From Cupriavidus gilardii (GTDB taxonomy: Bacteria; Pseudomonadota; Gammaproteobacteria; Burkholderiales; Burkholderiaceae): DNA of 64,000 nt. The stretch is taken from contig NZ_JABTYE010000027.1 in the NCBI RefSeq assembly GCF_013314895.1, positions 1 through 64,000 on the forward strand, written 5' to 3'. The notes under the pieces were generated by a model. That model did not search any database, was not told the DNA's origin, and was given only the letters and a program-made list of their open reading frames with translations. Made by a program: the position numbers and the translations under genes. Positions 52,785 through 61,376 of this stretch are shown piece after piece (position 1 is the first letter of the stretch; each line of letters begins with the position of its first letter).

Positions 52785-54215
52785 TTGCAACCTAGAGCCA
52801 CTGCCCCCTCCGAACCTACCCGCGCCATTCTCGTTGGCGTCGATTTCGGCAAGCACGATTTCGAAGAGAGCCTGAGCGAACTGGCGTTGCTGACGTCCAC
52901 CGCCGGCTCGACGCCCGTGCATACCCTGACCGGCAAACGTTCGCGTCCGGACCCGGCGCTGTTCATCGGCTCGGGCAAGGCCGAGGAACTGAAGGAAGCG
53001 GCCGACGCGCTCGATGCCGATGTGGTGGTGTTCAACCATGCGCTCAGTCCTGCGCAGCAGCGCAATCTCGAACGCTTTCTGAACCGGCACGTGATCGACC
53101 GCACCGGCCTGATTCTCGATATCTTCGGCCAGCGCGCACAGAGTCATGTGGGCAAGGTGCAGGTGGAACTTGCCCAGGTGCAATACCGCGCGTCGCGGCT
53201 GGTCCGCGCCTGGAGCCACCTGGAGCGGCAGAAGGGCGGTATCGGCATGCGCGGCGGCCCCGGCGAGCGCCAGCTCGAACTGGACCGCCGCATGCTGGAT
53301 GACCGGGCCAAACGGCTCAAGTCGGATCTGTCGCGGCTGCAGCGTCAGCACAGCACGCAGCGCCGTGCTCGCGCCCGCAACGAGACGCTGAGCATTTCGC
53401 TGGTCGGCTATACCAACGCGGGCAAGTCGACGCTGTTCAACGCGCTGACCAAGGCGCGCGCCTATGCGGCCAACCAGCTGTTTGCGACGCTCGATACGAC
53501 CTCGCGCCGGCTCTATCTGGACGGGCTGGGCAATGTGGTGCTGTCCGATACGGTCGGCTTCATCCGTGACCTGCCGACCCAGCTGGTGGCGGCCTTCCGC
53601 GCCACGCTCGAAGAGACCGTGCATGCCGATCTGTTGCTGCATGTAGTCGATGCCGCCAGTCCGGTGCGCCATGAGCAGATCGAACAGGTCAATCGCGTGC
53701 TCGCCGAGATCGATGCGGCGGACATTCCGCAGATCGTCGTGATGAACAAGATCGACGCCGCACCCGAGCTGCTGGAGCACGGTCCGCGCGTCGAGCGCAA
53801 CGAGGACGGCGTGCCGGTGCGCGTGTTCATCAGCGCGCGCGACGGCATCGGGCTGGACGAACTGCGCGATGCGATCGTCGAGGCCGCACGCTGGCTGGCC
53901 GAGCGGCCCGCCGCCCCCGAAGCTGCCGATCCGCGATTGCAGGACCTGCAGGAGCGGCGGCCGTGGGAGGGCGATGGCGCGGACGGCGTCGAGTTTGCCG
54001 ATCGCGGCGCCGATGCCGATGCCGATGCCGATGCCCAGGACTCCGGACACGATGTCGGATCCGACGCCCGTTCCCGCTCGGATCGCGTCATCGGCGCGGA
54101 GCTGGATCCCCCTTCGGACTCGTCTCCGGACGCGTCTTCGGGCCGGGATCTGGACCCGGATTCCGACCCCCAACCGCCGGCCCCTCGCCGCCTTCCCGAT
54201 CGCGACGCCAACTGA
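52785..54215 (+). CDS. hflX: ribosome-rescue GTPase HflX
   Basis: A 476-residue GTPase that splits stalled or heat-damaged ribosomes. The N-terminal HflX domain has the PALFIGSGKAEELKE segment and the coiled linker GGPGERQLELDRR. The GTPase domain has GYTNAGKST, DTVGFIRDLP and MNKID. The first 365 or so residues are conserved. The remaining 110 form an acidic, Asp/Ser/Pro-rich tail with Asp-Ala repeats. The start is uncertain: the TTG at 52785 is the first usable codon, and no ATG gives a full N-terminus. Confidence 0.88.
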   Translation: MQPRATAPSEPTRAILVGVDFGKHDFEESLSELALLTSTAGSTPVHTLTGKRSRPDPALFIGSGKAEELKEAADALDADVVVFNHALSPAQQRNLERFLNRHVIDRTGLILDIFGQRAQSHVGKVQVELAQVQYRASRLVRAWSHLERQKGGIGMRGGPGERQLELDRRMLDDRAKRLKSDLSRLQRQHSTQRRARARNETLSISLVGYTNAGKSTLFNALTKARAYAANQLFATLDTTSRRLYLDGLGNVVLSDTVGFIRDLPTQLVAAFRATLEETVHADLLLHVVDAASPVRHEQIEQVNRVLAEIDAADIPQIVVMNKIDAAPELLEHGPRVERNEDGVPVRVFISARDGIGLDELRDAIVEAARWLAERPAAPEAADPRLQDLQERRPWEGDGADGVEFADRGADADADADAQDSGHDVGSDARSRSDRVIGAELDPPSDSSPDASSGRDLDPDSDPQPPAPRRLPDRDAN

Positions 54216-54273
54216 TGCGGGCGGCGCTATGCGCCGCCTCCGGCATCAAATGAGCAAAAGTGGCGTCGATGGC

Positions 54274-54282
54274 TGCTAGAAT
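54274..54282 (+). promoter_or_regulatory. extended -10 promoter of hflKC
   Basis: TGC-TAGAAT, the same hexamer and extension as before ndk, lies about 35 bases before the hflK start. Confidence 0.5.
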
Positions 54283-54317
54283 CCCCTCGTTACAACTTTC
54301 CCGGAACCGTGCCCTAC

Positions 54318-55679
54318 ATGCCCCAGTTCTCCCGGACCTCTGATACAAGCCTTGCCCGAGGCGCCCGTCGGCCGAGCAGCTGGCAGCGTCTGCGCGCGAT
54401 CCTGTCGCTGAACGATCCCCGTTGGGGCCGTGGCGACAAGGACGACGAGGACAAGGATGGGCGCGACGGCGGCCGCGACAACGGCCGTCAGAACCAGCGC
54501 CCGCAGGACGGTCCGCCGGACCTGGACGAGCTGTGGCGCGATTTCAATCGCCGTCTGAACAGCCTGCTTGGCCGCAAGGACAACGGCGGGGGCAACAACA
54601 ACCAGAACTTCGGCGGTGGCACCCGCACCCCGGGCAAGGGATCGGGCATCGGCGCCGGCGTGATCGCGGTCGCGGTCATCGCGATCTGGCTGGCCAGCGG
54701 CTTCTTCATGGTGCAGGAAGGCCAGACCGCGGTGGTGCTGCAGTTCGGCAAGTTCAAGTACACCACCGGGCCCGGTATCAACTGGCGCATGCCCTGGCCG
54801 ATCCAGTCGGCCGAGATCGTCAACCTGTCGGCGGTGCGTTCGGTCGAAGTGGGCCGTTCGACCTCGATCAAGGACAGCAATCTGAAGGACTCGTCGATGC
54901 TGACGCAGGACGAGAACATCATCGACGTCCGCTTCACGGTGCAGTACGACATCCAGGACGCGACCGAATTCCTGTTCTTCAACCGCACCGATCGCGGCGG
55001 CGACGAGGAACTGGTGACGCAGGCCGCCGAGACCTCGGTGCGCGAGATCGTCGGCCGCAACAAGATGGATTCGGTGCTGTACGAAAACCGCGAGCAGATC
55101 GCGCAGGGCCTGGCCAAGTCGATCCAGGCGATCCTGTCGGCCTACAAGACCGGCATTCGCGTGATCTCGGTCAACGTGCAGAGCGTGCAGCCGCCCGAGC
55201 AGGTGCAGGCGGCCTTCGACGACGTCAACAAGGCCAGCCAGGACCGCGAACGCGCCATCAGCGAAGGCCAGGCCTACGCCAACGACGTGATTCCGCGGGC
55301 CCAGGGTACCGCCGCGCGCCTGGCCGAGGAGGCGCAGGCCTACAAGGCCCGCGTGATCGCGCAGGCTGAAGGCGATGCGTCGCGCTTCCGCCAGGTGCAG
55401 ACCGAGTACGCCAAGGCGCCGCAGGTCACGCGCGACCGCATCTATCTGGAAACGATGCAGCAGATCTACGCCAACACCAGCAAGGTGCTGGTCGATACGA
55501 AACAGGGCAACAATCTCCTCTACCTGCCGCTCGACAAGCTGATGTCGCAGTCGCAGGGCGACCCCCGCGGGATGGCGGGCGCGGTGCCGCCGCCGGCCAC
55601 GCCGACGCCGGCGCCCGATGCCAGCGCCGACACGCGTTCGCGCGAAGCGCTGCGCAATCGCGATCGCGATTCCCGTTGA
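54318..55679 (+). CDS. hflK: FtsH protease activity modulator HflK
   Basis: A 453-residue SPFH/band 7 family protein that, with HflC, encloses FtsH at the inner membrane. A long basic and Asp/Gly/Asn-rich cytoplasmic N-terminus (about 1-110) precedes one membrane helix (about 114-134). The SPFH domain (from VQEGQTAVVLQFGKF) and coiled-coil (AQGTAARLAEEAQAYKARVIA) follow, and it ends in a Pro/Thr tail. I chose the ATG at 54318. A GTG at 54309 would add three residues. hflC follows after 13 bases. Confidence 0.93.
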   Translation: MPQFSRTSDTSLARGARRPSSWQRLRAILSLNDPRWGRGDKDDEDKDGRDGGRDNGRQNQRPQDGPPDLDELWRDFNRRLNSLLGRKDNGGGNNNQNFGGGTRTPGKGSGIGAGVIAVAVIAIWLASGFFMVQEGQTAVVLQFGKFKYTTGPGINWRMPWPIQSAEIVNLSAVRSVEVGRSTSIKDSNLKDSSMLTQDENIIDVRFTVQYDIQDATEFLFFNRTDRGGDEELVTQAAETSVREIVGRNKMDSVLYENREQIAQGLAKSIQAILSAYKTGIRVISVNVQSVQPPEQVQAAFDDVNKASQDRERAISEGQAYANDVIPRAQGTAARLAEEAQAYKARVIAQAEGDASRFRQVQTEYAKAPQVTRDRIYLETMQQIYANTSKVLVDTKQGNNLLYLPLDKLMSQSQGDPRGMAGAVPPPATPTPAPDASADTRSREALRNRDRDSR

Positions 55680-55692
55680 GGAGAGTAAACAG

Positions 55693-56583
55693 ATGAACCG
55701 ACTGATTTCCTATGCCATCGGCCTCTTCATCGTGCTGGCGATTGCCTCCTCGATGGTTTTTGTGGTCGACCAGCGCCAGTACGCCGTGGTGTTTGCCTTC
55801 GGCGAGATCAAGCAGGTGGTGCGCGACCCCGGCCTGCATTTCAAGCTGCCGCCGCCGCTGCAGAACGTGGTCTTTATGGACCGCCGCCTGCAGACCATCG
55901 ACGTGGCCGCCGGCGAGCGCTTTCTGACCGCCGAGAAGAAAAGCATGATGGTGGACTGGTTCGTCAAATGGCGAATCACCGATCCGCGCAAGTTCTTCGT
56001 CGCCTTCGGCGGCAATCTGCGCGGCGCCCAGGACCGCATGACGCAGCGGATCGATGCCGCGGCGCGCGAGGAGTTCGGCCGCCGCACCGTGGCCGAGGTC
56101 GTCGCAGGCGAGCGCGACAAGGTCATGCAGAACATTCGCAACAGCATGACCGAGTACGGCCAGTCGGTCGGCGTCGAGATACTCGACGTGCGCCTCAAGC
56201 GCGTCGATCTGTTGCCGGCGATCAGCGAATCGGTCTACCGCCGGATGGAAGCCGAGCGCAAGCGCGTGGCCAACGAGCTGCGTTCGACCGGCGCGGCCGA
56301 GGGCGAGAAGATCCGCGCCGATGCCGACCGCCAGCGCGAGGTGGTGCTGGCCGAGGCCTATCGCGAGGCGCAGAAGATCAAGGGCGAGGGCGATGCCCGC
56401 GCCTCGCAGATCTACGCCGACGCGTTCGGTCGCGATCCGCAGTTCGCACAGTTCTGGCGCAGCATGGAAGCCTATCGCAACACCTTCCGCGACAAGCGCG
56501 ACGTGCTGGTGCTCGAGCCGGATTCCGAGTTCTTCCGCTACATGCGCTCGTCGGGCGGCGCGCAGACCGCACCGCGGCGCTAG
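55693..56583 (+). CDS. hflC: FtsH protease activity modulator HflC
   Basis: A 296-residue partner of HflK. An N-terminal membrane helix (about 5-25) is followed by an SPFH domain beginning VDQRQYAVVFAFGEI and a coiled-coil around AEGEKIRADADRQREVVLAEA. The ATG at 55693 has GAGGAGAG upstream. The earlier frame overlapping hflK is rejected. The order hfq-hflX-hflK-hflC is the usual one. A small gene of the DUF2065 type often found after hflC is not seen in the gap to hisZ. Confidence 0.94.
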   Translation: MNRLISYAIGLFIVLAIASSMVFVVDQRQYAVVFAFGEIKQVVRDPGLHFKLPPPLQNVVFMDRRLQTIDVAAGERFLTAEKKSMMVDWFVKWRITDPRKFFVAFGGNLRGAQDRMTQRIDAAAREEFGRRTVAEVVAGERDKVMQNIRNSMTEYGQSVGVEILDVRLKRVDLLPAISESVYRRMEAERKRVANELRSTGAAEGEKIRADADRQREVVLAEAYREAQKIKGEGDARASQIYADAFGRDPQFAQFWRSMEAYRNTFRDKRDVLVLEPDSEFFRYMRSSGGAQTAPRR

Positions 56584-56677
56584 CCAGCACGCCGGCCGTC
56601 GCAGTGCGATCGTCCGATAGTGCCTAGGCCTGGTGCCTAGTGCCTTGTGCGATCGCGCGATAATTCCGCTGTGCCCG

Positions 56678-56699
56678 AACCCCGGCTTGCCGGGGTTTT
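56678..56699 (+). terminator. intrinsic terminator between hflC and hisZ
   Basis: A 7-bp stem CCCCGGC/GCCGGGG with loop TT, flanked by AA and TTTT, ends about 107 bases before hisZ. A GATAAT -10 candidate (56659-56664) lies just upstream, so it could also act inside a hisZ leader. Confidence 0.8.
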
Positions 56700-56806
56700 G
56701 TTCGCCCGGCAGGGCGGCCGCCAGCGCGGCCGCGCAACTACCGAAGACCCCATTCGCGCGAGCCGCCTGCGCCCGGCCCGCGACCCACACGAATCAGAGA
56801 AGCTCC

Positions 56807-57958
56807 ATGTCGAACCACTGGCTCCTGCCCGAGAACATTGCCGACGTCCTGCCGTCGGAGGCCCGCAAGATCGAGGAGCTGCGCCGCCGCATGCTCGATC
56901 TGTTCCGCACCTACGGCTACGAGCTGGTGATGCCGCCGCTGCTGGAATACATCGAGTCGCTGCTGACCGGCACCGGCCACGACCTGGACCTGCGCACCTT
57001 CAAGCTGGTCGACCAGCTGTCGGGCCGCACGATGGGCCTGCGCGCCGATATCACGCCGCAGGTCGCCCGCATTGACGCGCACCTGCTGAACCGCCCGGGC
57101 GTGACCCGGCTGTGCTACGCCGGCAACGTGCTGCACGCACGCCCGGCGGGCTTTCATGCCACGCGCGAACCGATCCAGGTCGGCGCCGAAATCTACGGCC
57201 ATGCCGGCCTCGAGGCCGACGTCGAGATCCAGAACCTGATGCTGGCCGCCCTGCAGTCGGCGGGGCTGGGCGAAGTGCGGCTGGATCTGTGCCATGCCGG
57301 CATCGTCGCGGCGCTGCTCGACGGCCTGCCGCCGGCGCGCAGCAACGAGCAGGCCCTGTTCGATGCGCTGGAGAACAAGGATGTGCCGGCGCTGCGCGAA
57401 CTGACGGCCGGCTTCCCCGAGGTCGAGCGCGACGCGCTGCTGGCGCTGCCGACGCTGTACGGCGGCCCCGAGGTGATCGAGCGGGCCCGCGCGGTGCTGC
57501 CATCCAGCCCGGCGATCGCTCGCGCGCTGGACGAGCTGGCTTTCCTCGCCGCCGAGGTGCGCGGCGCCACGGTCAATATCGACCTTGCCGATCTGCGCGG
57601 TTACCACTATCACAGTGGAGTCATGTTCGCCGCGTACGTGGCGGGCCTGCCGAACCACGTCGCCCGCGGCGGCCGCTACGACAAGGTCGGCGAGGCCTTC
57701 GGACGCGCCCGGCCGGCCACCGGTTTTTCGCTGGACCTGCGGGAGGTGGCGGCGCTGTCGCCGGTCGAGGTCCGCGCGCTGGCGATCTTCGCGCCGTGGG
57801 ATCCGGATCCCGCGCTGCGCACCGCGATCGCGGCGCTGCGCGAGGGCGGCGAGATCGTGATCCAGTCGTTGCCGGGCCACACGCACGAACTCGACGAATT
57901 CAATTGCGACCGCCAGCTGGTGCGCGAGGGCAGCCGCTGGGTGGTGGTGCCGCGCTGA
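56807..57958 (+). CDS. hisZ: ATP phosphoribosyltransferase regulatory subunit HisZ
   Basis: A 383-residue paralogue of the histidyl-tRNA synthetase catalytic domain that does not charge tRNA. It regulates the short form of HisG at the first step of histidine synthesis. It starts with the typical LPENIADVLP, carries a class II-like core with GRTMGLRADITPQVARI, and ends without an anticodon domain. The ATG at 56807 is chosen; an upstream extension would include the terminator. The gene implies that the genome encodes a short HisG elsewhere. It precedes purA, as in other Burkholderiales. Confidence 0.94.
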   Translation: MSNHWLLPENIADVLPSEARKIEELRRRMLDLFRTYGYELVMPPLLEYIESLLTGTGHDLDLRTFKLVDQLSGRTMGLRADITPQVARIDAHLLNRPGVTRLCYAGNVLHARPAGFHATREPIQVGAEIYGHAGLEADVEIQNLMLAALQSAGLGEVRLDLCHAGIVAALLDGLPPARSNEQALFDALENKDVPALRELTAGFPEVERDALLALPTLYGGPEVIERARAVLPSSPAIARALDELAFLAAEVRGATVNIDLADLRGYHYHSGVMFAAYVAGLPNHVARGGRYDKVGEAFGRARPATGFSLDLREVAALSPVEVRALAIFAPWDPDPALRTAIAALREGGEIVIQSLPGHTHELDEFNCDRQLVREGSRWVVVPR

Positions 57959-58030
57959 GCGATCGGTCTGGCCGCACAAGCGGACTGAGCGTTTCTCCCG
58001 TCAAAATCGGGGATCGGCCCGCAACAAGAG

Positions 58031-58036
58031 TAGAAT
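58031..58036 (+). promoter_or_regulatory. possible -10 of purA
   Basis: TAGAAT lies 29 bases before the purA ATG. The -35 region is poor. Confidence 0.4.
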
Positions 58037-58064
58037 ACGTTTTTAACCTTCTGACCAGTTCAAC

Positions 58065-59405
58065 ATGTCCGCTTCAGCAGTAAGCCAGGGACGCAACGTC
58101 GTCGTGATCGGCACCCAGTGGGGTGACGAAGGCAAAGGAAAAATCGTCGATTGGCTTACCGATCATGCAAAGGGCGTGGTGCGGTTCCAGGGTGGCCACA
58201 ATGCCGGCCACACCCTGATCATCGGCGGCAAGAAAACCATTCTGCGGCTGATCCCGTCGGGGATCATGCGCGAAGGCACCGTCTGCTATATCGGCAACGG
58301 CGTGGTGCTGTCGCCCGAGGCGCTGTTCCGCGAGATCGAGGAACTGGAAGGAGCCGGCCTGCAGGTGCAGAACCGCCTGCGCATTTCCGAAGCGGCCACG
58401 CTGATCCTGCCGTACCACGTCGCGATCGACAAGGCGCGCGAGCTGCGCCGCGGCGCCGGCAAGATCGGCACCACCGGCCGCGGCATCGGCCCGGCCTATG
58501 AGGACAAGGTGGCCCGCCGCGCGCTGCGCGTGCAGGACCTGTTCGATCCGCAGCAATTCGCCGAGCGCCTGCGCGAGAACCTCGACCTCCACAACTTCAT
58601 GCTGACCCAGTACCTGGGTGCCGAGGCGGTGGACTTCCAGCAGACGCTGGACGAGGCCCTGAGCTACGCGCCGCGTCTGGCACCGATGGTCGCCGACGTG
58701 TCGGCCGAGCTGTACGCGGTCAACGCCGCCGGCCACAACCTGATGTTCGAAGGCGCACAGGGCACGCTGCTCGACGTCGACCACGGCACCTATCCGTTCG
58801 TGACCTCGAGCAACTGCGTGGCGGGCGCCGCGACTGCGGGCGCGGGCGTGGGTCCGGGCCGTCTGCACTACATCCTGGGCATCACCAAGGCCTATTGCAC
58901 CCGCGTCGGTGCGGGCCCGTTCCCCAGCGAGCTGTACGACAACGACAATCCGCGCCGCCAGGATCCGGTCGGCGTACGCCTGGCCAATGTCGGCAAGGAA
59001 TTCGGCTCGGTGACCGGCCGCCCGCGCCGCACCGGCTGGCTCGATGCCGCGGCGCTGAAGCGCTCGGTGCAGATCAACGGCGTGTCGGGCCTGTGCATGA
59101 CCAAGCTGGACGTGCTCGACGGTCTCGAGACGATCCGCCTGTGCGTTGGCTATACGCTGGACGGCAAGCAGATCGACATGCTGCCGCGCGGTTCCGACGC
59201 CGTGGCGCGCTGCGAGCCGATCTACGAAGACTTCCCCGGCTGGAACGAGTCGACGTTCGGCATCAAGAGCTGGGACGCGCTGCCCGAGGCCGCGCGCCGG
59301 TATCTGAAGCGCATCGAGGAAGTGGTCGGCATTCCGATCGACATGATCTCGACCGGTCCGGACCGCGACGAAACCATTCTGCTGCGCCATCCGTATCTGA
59401 TCTGA
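58065..59405 (+). CDS. purA: adenylosuccinate synthetase
   Basis: A 446-residue GTP-dependent enzyme that joins IMP and aspartate in AMP synthesis. It has the characteristic P-loop GTQWGDEGKGK (16-26), the GGHNAGHT loop and the C-terminal PRRTGWLDAAAL. The length is normal. It is followed by a short GC-rich hairpin and by a phosphoribosyltransferase probably also in purine metabolism. Confidence 0.97.
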   Translation: MSASAVSQGRNVVVIGTQWGDEGKGKIVDWLTDHAKGVVRFQGGHNAGHTLIIGGKKTILRLIPSGIMREGTVCYIGNGVVLSPEALFREIEELEGAGLQVQNRLRISEAATLILPYHVAIDKARELRRGAGKIGTTGRGIGPAYEDKVARRALRVQDLFDPQQFAERLRENLDLHNFMLTQYLGAEAVDFQQTLDEALSYAPRLAPMVADVSAELYAVNAAGHNLMFEGAQGTLLDVDHGTYPFVTSSNCVAGAATAGAGVGPGRLHYILGITKAYCTRVGAGPFPSELYDNDNPRRQDPVGVRLANVGKEFGSVTGRPRRTGWLDAAALKRSVQINGVSGLCMTKLDVLDGLETIRLCVGYTLDGKQIDMLPRGSDAVARCEPIYEDFPGWNESTFGIKSWDALPEAARRYLKRIEEVVGIPIDMISTGPDRDETILLRHPYLI

Positions 59406-59449
59406 TCCGACGTCAGCCGCGGCCAGACCGCGGCGACCGAATGCAATCC

Positions 59450-59472
59450 GGCCCGCGCAAGCGGGCCTTGCT
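59450..59472 (+). terminator. weak hairpin after purA
   Basis: GGCCCGC-GCAA-GCGGGCC is followed by TTGCTGT, a short interrupted T-run. Termination is likely to be partial. Confidence 0.5.
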
Positions 59473-59537
59473 GTATCCCCGGCGTGCGTTTTCCACGCGG
59501 GACGACTCCATTACAAAGCAGCGACGAAGAGCAAGCG

Positions 59538-60101
59538 ATGACCCTGCCCCAGAACGATGACGAGAACCTGTGGATCTCGTGGGACGAATACCACCGGCTG
59601 ATTGCCCGCCTCGCACTGAACGTGCACGAGTCGGGATGGCGTTTCGACAAGATCCTGTGCCTGGCGCGCGGCGGCCTGCGCGTCGGCGATCAGATGTCGC
59701 GCATCTTCGACGTGCCGCTGGCGATCCTGGCGACCAGCAGCTACCGCGAGGCGGCGGGCACGGTGCAGGGCGATCTCGATATCGCGCAGTACATCACGAT
59801 GACGCGCGGCGAGCTGAGCGGCCGCATTCTGCTGGTCGACGATCTGGTCGATTCGGGCGTGACGCTGGAGCGCGTGGGCCGCCATCTGCAGGAGCGCTAT
59901 CCCGCGGTGACCGAGGTGCGTTCGGCGGTGCTGTGGTACAAGGCCTGCTCGAAGGTCAAGCCCGACTATCACGTCAGCTTCCTGCCGACCAATCCGTGGA
60001 TCCATCAGCCGTTCGAGGAATACGACACGCTGCGTCCGCATAACCTGGCCGCCTGGCTCAAGCGCGGCAAGCGGGCCGAAGGCGAGGGCGGTCAGGGCTG
60101 A
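59538..60101 (+). CDS. phosphoribosyltransferase (purine type, type I fold)
   Basis: A 187-residue enzyme with the PRPP-binding motif ILLVDDLVDSGVTLE (about 96-110) and an N-terminal LCLARGGLRVGDQMS loop. It belongs to the hypoxanthine/guanine or xanthine phosphoribosyltransferase relatives. The position right after purA supports purine salvage. The exact base is not determinable. I chose the ATG at 59538, with GAAGAG upstream; the frame to 59484 adds unconserved residues. Confidence 0.85.
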   Translation: MTLPQNDDENLWISWDEYHRLIARLALNVHESGWRFDKILCLARGGLRVGDQMSRIFDVPLAILATSSYREAAGTVQGDLDIAQYITMTRGELSGRILLVDDLVDSGVTLERVGRHLQERYPAVTEVRSAVLWYKACSKVKPDYHVSFLPTNPWIHQPFEEYDTLRPHNLAAWLKRGKRAEGEGGQG

Positions 60102-60120
60102 ATGGCCCGCTGAACCACCC

Positions 60121-60139
60121 CTCTCTCGTTCGCGGAGAG
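60121..60139. repeat. degenerate GAGAGGG-type palindrome
   Basis: CTCTC and GAGAG arms around TCGTTCGCG lie between the convergent phosphoribosyltransferase and oxidoreductase genes. It is the weakest copy of the family seen in this window. Confidence 0.4.
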
Positions 60140-60180
60140 TGCTCCGGGGGAGGACAACCTACCGCTGTCCTCCATCCCCC

Positions 60181-60801
60181 TCAATACCCCACCGTAAACC
60201 GCTCGCGCGAATGCGCGTGCCGTTCCAGCTCGTCGACCAGCGCGACGGCGAAGTCCTCCATCGAGATCCAGCTCTTGCCGTTGGCATCGGCCAGCAGCTC
60301 GTCCTTGCCGACCCGATAGGTGCCGGTGCGCTCGCCAGGTTCGAGCAGGGCGGACGGCGACAGGAAGATCCAGTCCAGCTCCTGTTCGGTCTGCAGCGCG
60401 TTCAGGAAATCGCGGCCGGCGAGGGCTTCGGCCTTGTATGCCTGCGGAAAACCGGACGTGTCGACCAGCTGCACGCCGGGCGCGACATAGAGGCTGCCCG
60501 CGCCGCCGACCACAGCGACGCGATGCACGCCGGACTGGCGCGCCAGCGTCAGCAGCGGCTCCGGGCCGGCCTCGGCGAAACGCACCGCGCTGACCAGCGC
60601 GTCATGGCCGGCCAGCGCCGGCGCCAGCTTCGCGATGTTGGCCGCATCGGTGATATCGGCGTCCAGCCGTGTCAGGCCGGGACGGTCCGTCAGCGCGCCG
60701 GCATGGCGTGCGATCGCGGTGACGGTATGGCCGCGGCGCAGCGCTTCGTCGGCGATGCGGCTGCCGACGCGTCCGGTGGCACCCAGGATGGCGATTTGCA
60801 T
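60181..60801 (-). CDS. NAD(P)-binding oxidoreductase (atypical SDR, NmrA/YwnB-like)
   Basis: A 206-residue Rossmann protein starting MQIAILGATGRVGSRI with the GxxGxxG dinucleotide motif (7-13). It lacks the YxxxK dyad of classical short-chain dehydrogenases, so it belongs to the NmrA-like or atypical SDR group. In many bacteria such genes sit beside an Rrf2 or HxlR regulator and respond to electrophile or redox stress. Here an Rrf2 gene lies immediately upstream on the same strand, with a matching palindrome between them. Confidence 0.85.
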   Translation of the reverse strand: MQIAILGATGRVGSRIADEALRRGHTVTAIARHAGALTDRPGLTRLDADITDAANIAKLAPALAGHDALVSAVRFAEAGPEPLLTLARQSGVHRVAVVGGAGSLYVAPGVQLVDTSGFPQAYKAEALAGRDFLNALQTEQELDWIFLSPSALLEPGERTGTYRVGKDELLADANGKSWISMEDFAVALVDELERHAHSRERFTVGY

Positions 60802-60848
60802 GGTGGAACTCCCTCACAGGTTGGCTTCAGTACGAAGCAAAAAGGAAT

Positions 60849-60877
60849 GCATATGAAACCAGATCGGTTACATATGC
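60849..60877. promoter_or_regulatory. Rrf2-type operator 1
   Basis: The arms GCATATGAAACC and GGTTACATATGC around AGATC match at 11 of 12 positions. The element lies 48 bases before the oxidoreductase start. It shares GAAACCA and TTACATAT with the element upstream of the Rrf2 gene. Confidence 0.7.
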
Positions 60878-60888
60878 GGATAAAAAAA

Positions 60889-61323
60889 TCAGCGCCGCCG
60901 CGCGCGCGCCGATCGTTCGACGTCGGCCAGCATGCCGGCGATCGTCGTCTGCGCCAGGTTTTCCTCCATGGCGGCCTGCGCCCGGTCGGTGATGCGGGTC
61001 AGGGCGCCGGTGATCTCGCGCCCGACCATGCACGCCGGATTCGGCGCGCCGGCATGCAGCCCGATCACGCTGTCCGCCTCCACCGCGCGGAATACGTCGC
61101 GCAGCGTAATGGTGTTGGCCGGCCGTGCCAGCGAGGCGCCCCCGGCGGCCCCCATCGCGGTCGACACCAGCCCGGCCTGCGCCAGCACGCCGATCAGCCG
61201 GCGGATCAGCGCGGGATTGGTGCCGACGCTGCCGGCGATCAGCGAGGACGGCAGCGGCTCGTCGGCGCTGGCCAGCAGGGTCAGGATATGAACGGCAACG
61301 GCGAATCGGCTGCTGGTCGACAT
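60889..61323 (-). CDS. Rrf2 family transcriptional regulator
   Basis: A 144-residue winged-helix regulator. The DNA-binding part (about 5-65) includes SSLIAGSVGTNPALIRRLIGVLAQAGLVS and the wing GAAGGASLARP. The three-cysteine iron-sulfur set of IscR and NsrR is absent, and only one cysteine is present in NPACMVG. It is therefore of the YwnA-like branch and may sense thiol-reactive compounds through that cysteine, or not at all. The paired operators around it predict autoregulation and control of the adjacent oxidoreductase. Confidence 0.87.
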   Translation of the reverse strand: MSTSSRFAVAVHILTLLASADEPLPSSLIAGSVGTNPALIRRLIGVLAQAGLVSTAMGAAGGASLARPANTITLRDVFRAVEADSVIGLHAGAPNPACMVGREITGALTRITDRAQAAMEENLAQTTIAGMLADVERSARARRR

Positions 61324-61340
61324 GGCGGAAATCGTTTAAG

Positions 61341-61376
61341 TGAAACCATCGTAGTTACATATAGGCGGGCTGTCAA
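61341..61376 (-). promoter_or_regulatory. rrf2 promoter overlapped by operator 2
   Basis: On the minus strand a perfect TTGACA (61376-61371) and TACGAT (61353-61348) are separated by 17 bases. The palindrome-like element TGAAACC/GTTACATAT (61341-61362) covers the spacer and the -10, an arrangement suited to repression. Confidence 0.7.

Noticed and set aside
56678..56699. hisZ attenuator by analogy with gltX
   Set aside because: The hairpin is explained more simply as the terminator of the upstream hflKC transcript. The -10 candidate before it has no -35.
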